Origin: Faecalitalea sp. UBA4312
GTDB lineage: Bacteria; Bacillota_I; Bacilli_A; Erysipelotrichales; Erysipelotrichaceae
Assembly: GCA_002394635.1 (NCBI GenBank)
Contig: DGUK01000056.1
Span: 1-6,062 of the forward strand
Direction of reading: 5' to 3'
Length of the DNA: 6,062 bases
Both the position numbers and the translations under genes were made by a program. The notes under the pieces are model-generated. The model saw only the letters and a program-made list of their open reading frames with translations, made no database searches and was not told the DNA's origin. Shown here in pieces: positions 5,470 through 6,062 of this stretch (position 1 is its first letter; each line of letters opens with the position of its first letter).

Positions 5470-6062
5470 CATTCAAATGTTTCAAATCGTAATACGGTTT
5501 GCGAATGAAACGTTTTATTTTTTCTTAAAACTGTCGGTGAATCCTTTTCATAATGAATGGAGTTAGATAAAAACTGTGTTTCCAGAGCTACCCCATCCCG
5601 GTCTTCATACACTTTTCCTTCCTTACCTATGGTACCGTTTAAATAATTTGCGGTATACATCTGTACAACCGGCATATCCGTCGAAATGACTAACCGACGT
5701 CCGCTCAGATCATCCTCTAAATAAATCTGGTCCTTTTTCTTATTTAACAGAAAACCGTGATCATATCCGTTGGCTCTTTTCAATTGAATATGATCATCAT
5801 GGATCCTTTCTCCAATTGTATGAAATTGTACAAAATCAAACGGTGTATTTGTCACATCCAGAAATTCACCCTCCGGTAATCCGTTCTCACTAATACAAGC
5901 AATCCGATCTGCTGCAATACGAATACGATGATCATATATTTTCTGCTTCCCGGCAGATAAATTAAAGTACGCATGGTTGGTTACATTGATCAAGGTATCC
6001 GCATCCGTTGTCGCAAAATAGCGGATGCGCACTTCTGCATTAACAATCTCATACGTTACCGT
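5469..6062 (-). CDS. galM: Aldose 1-epimerase (galactose mutarotase), 5' end missing
   Basis: Interconverts alpha and beta anomers of aldoses such as glucose and galactose in the cytoplasm. The C-terminal 197 residues are visible; the family is about 340 residues, so the N-terminal 40% lies beyond the right edge. The reading frame stays open to the last base (beginning TVTYEIVNAEV), so a GTG at 6032 is not the real start. Seen, counted from the first visible residue: VTNHAYFNL (27-35) with the conserved active-site His30; YDHGFLL (100-106) with His102, the expected catalytic acid; QMYTANYLNG (134-143); and GVALETQFL (157-165) with Glu161, the expected catalytic base. The segment after it, SNSIHYEKDS, differs somewhat from the usual P(D/E)(S/A)PN stretch, but catalytic residues are intact. 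The gene ends in TGA and is followed after 11 bases by glcK, so mutarotase supplies the anomer to the kinase. Promoter and any upstream operon partners are outside the window. Confidence 0.93.
   Translation of the reverse strand, partial: TVTYEIVNAEVRIRYFATTDADTLINVTNHAYFNLSAGKQKIYDHRIRIAADRIACISENGLPEGEFLDVTNTPFDFVQFHTIGERIHDDHIQLKRANGYDHGFLLNKKKDQIYLEDDLSGRRLVISTDMPVVQMYTANYLNGTIGKEGKVYEDRDGVALETQFLSNSIHYEKDSPTVLRKNKTFHSQTVLRFETFE

Overview
The window reads as an ordinary chromosomal stretch of a low-GC Gram-positive bacterium (Bacillota). Evidence: strong AGGAGG-type ribosome binding sites, TATAAT-like promoters, short U-tailed terminators, a Bacillus-type ROK glucokinase, and a secreted PepSY protein with a Gram-positive style signal peptide. 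A glutaminyl-tRNA synthetase is less usual in this phylum, where most members make Gln-tRNA indirectly with GatCAB. An Erysipelotrichia- or Clostridia-like host would fit, but the exact lineage is an inference. UGA is used as a stop (galM).

Layout, left to right: (1) 1-488, minus strand: N-terminal part of gltX (glutamyl-tRNA synthetase), running off the left edge. (2) 489-655: intergenic region with divergent promoters for gltX and a tRNA gene. (3) 656-731, plus strand: tRNA-Gln(CUG) with encoded CCA and its own promoter and terminator. (4) 834-1466, plus: a compact short-chain dehydrogenase/reductase with its own promoter and a long-loop terminator. (5) 1578-2228, minus: a secreted protein with two PepSY-like repeats and an acidic tail, convergent with the reductase. 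(6) 2425-4086, minus: glnS (glutaminyl-tRNA synthetase), with clear promoter and terminator. (7) 4155-4352, minus: a 65-residue ribbon-helix-helix-like protein. (8) 4513-6062, minus: a galM-glcK operon (aldose 1-epimerase, 5' end missing, then ROK glucokinase).

How the genes fit together: gltX, tRNA-Gln(CUG) and glnS lie within about 4 kb and form a glutamate/glutamine tRNA-charging neighbourhood, though each has its own promoter. galM and glcK form a sugar-entry pair: mutarotase interconverts aldose anomers and glucokinase phosphorylates glucose. The reductase, PepSY protein and ribbon-helix-helix protein have no obvious functional link to their neighbours. No gene-free stretch exceeds 300 bases. 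I see no IS element, phage gene, CRISPR array, rRNA or origin. I do not see a convincing new biological system here; the points below are modest.
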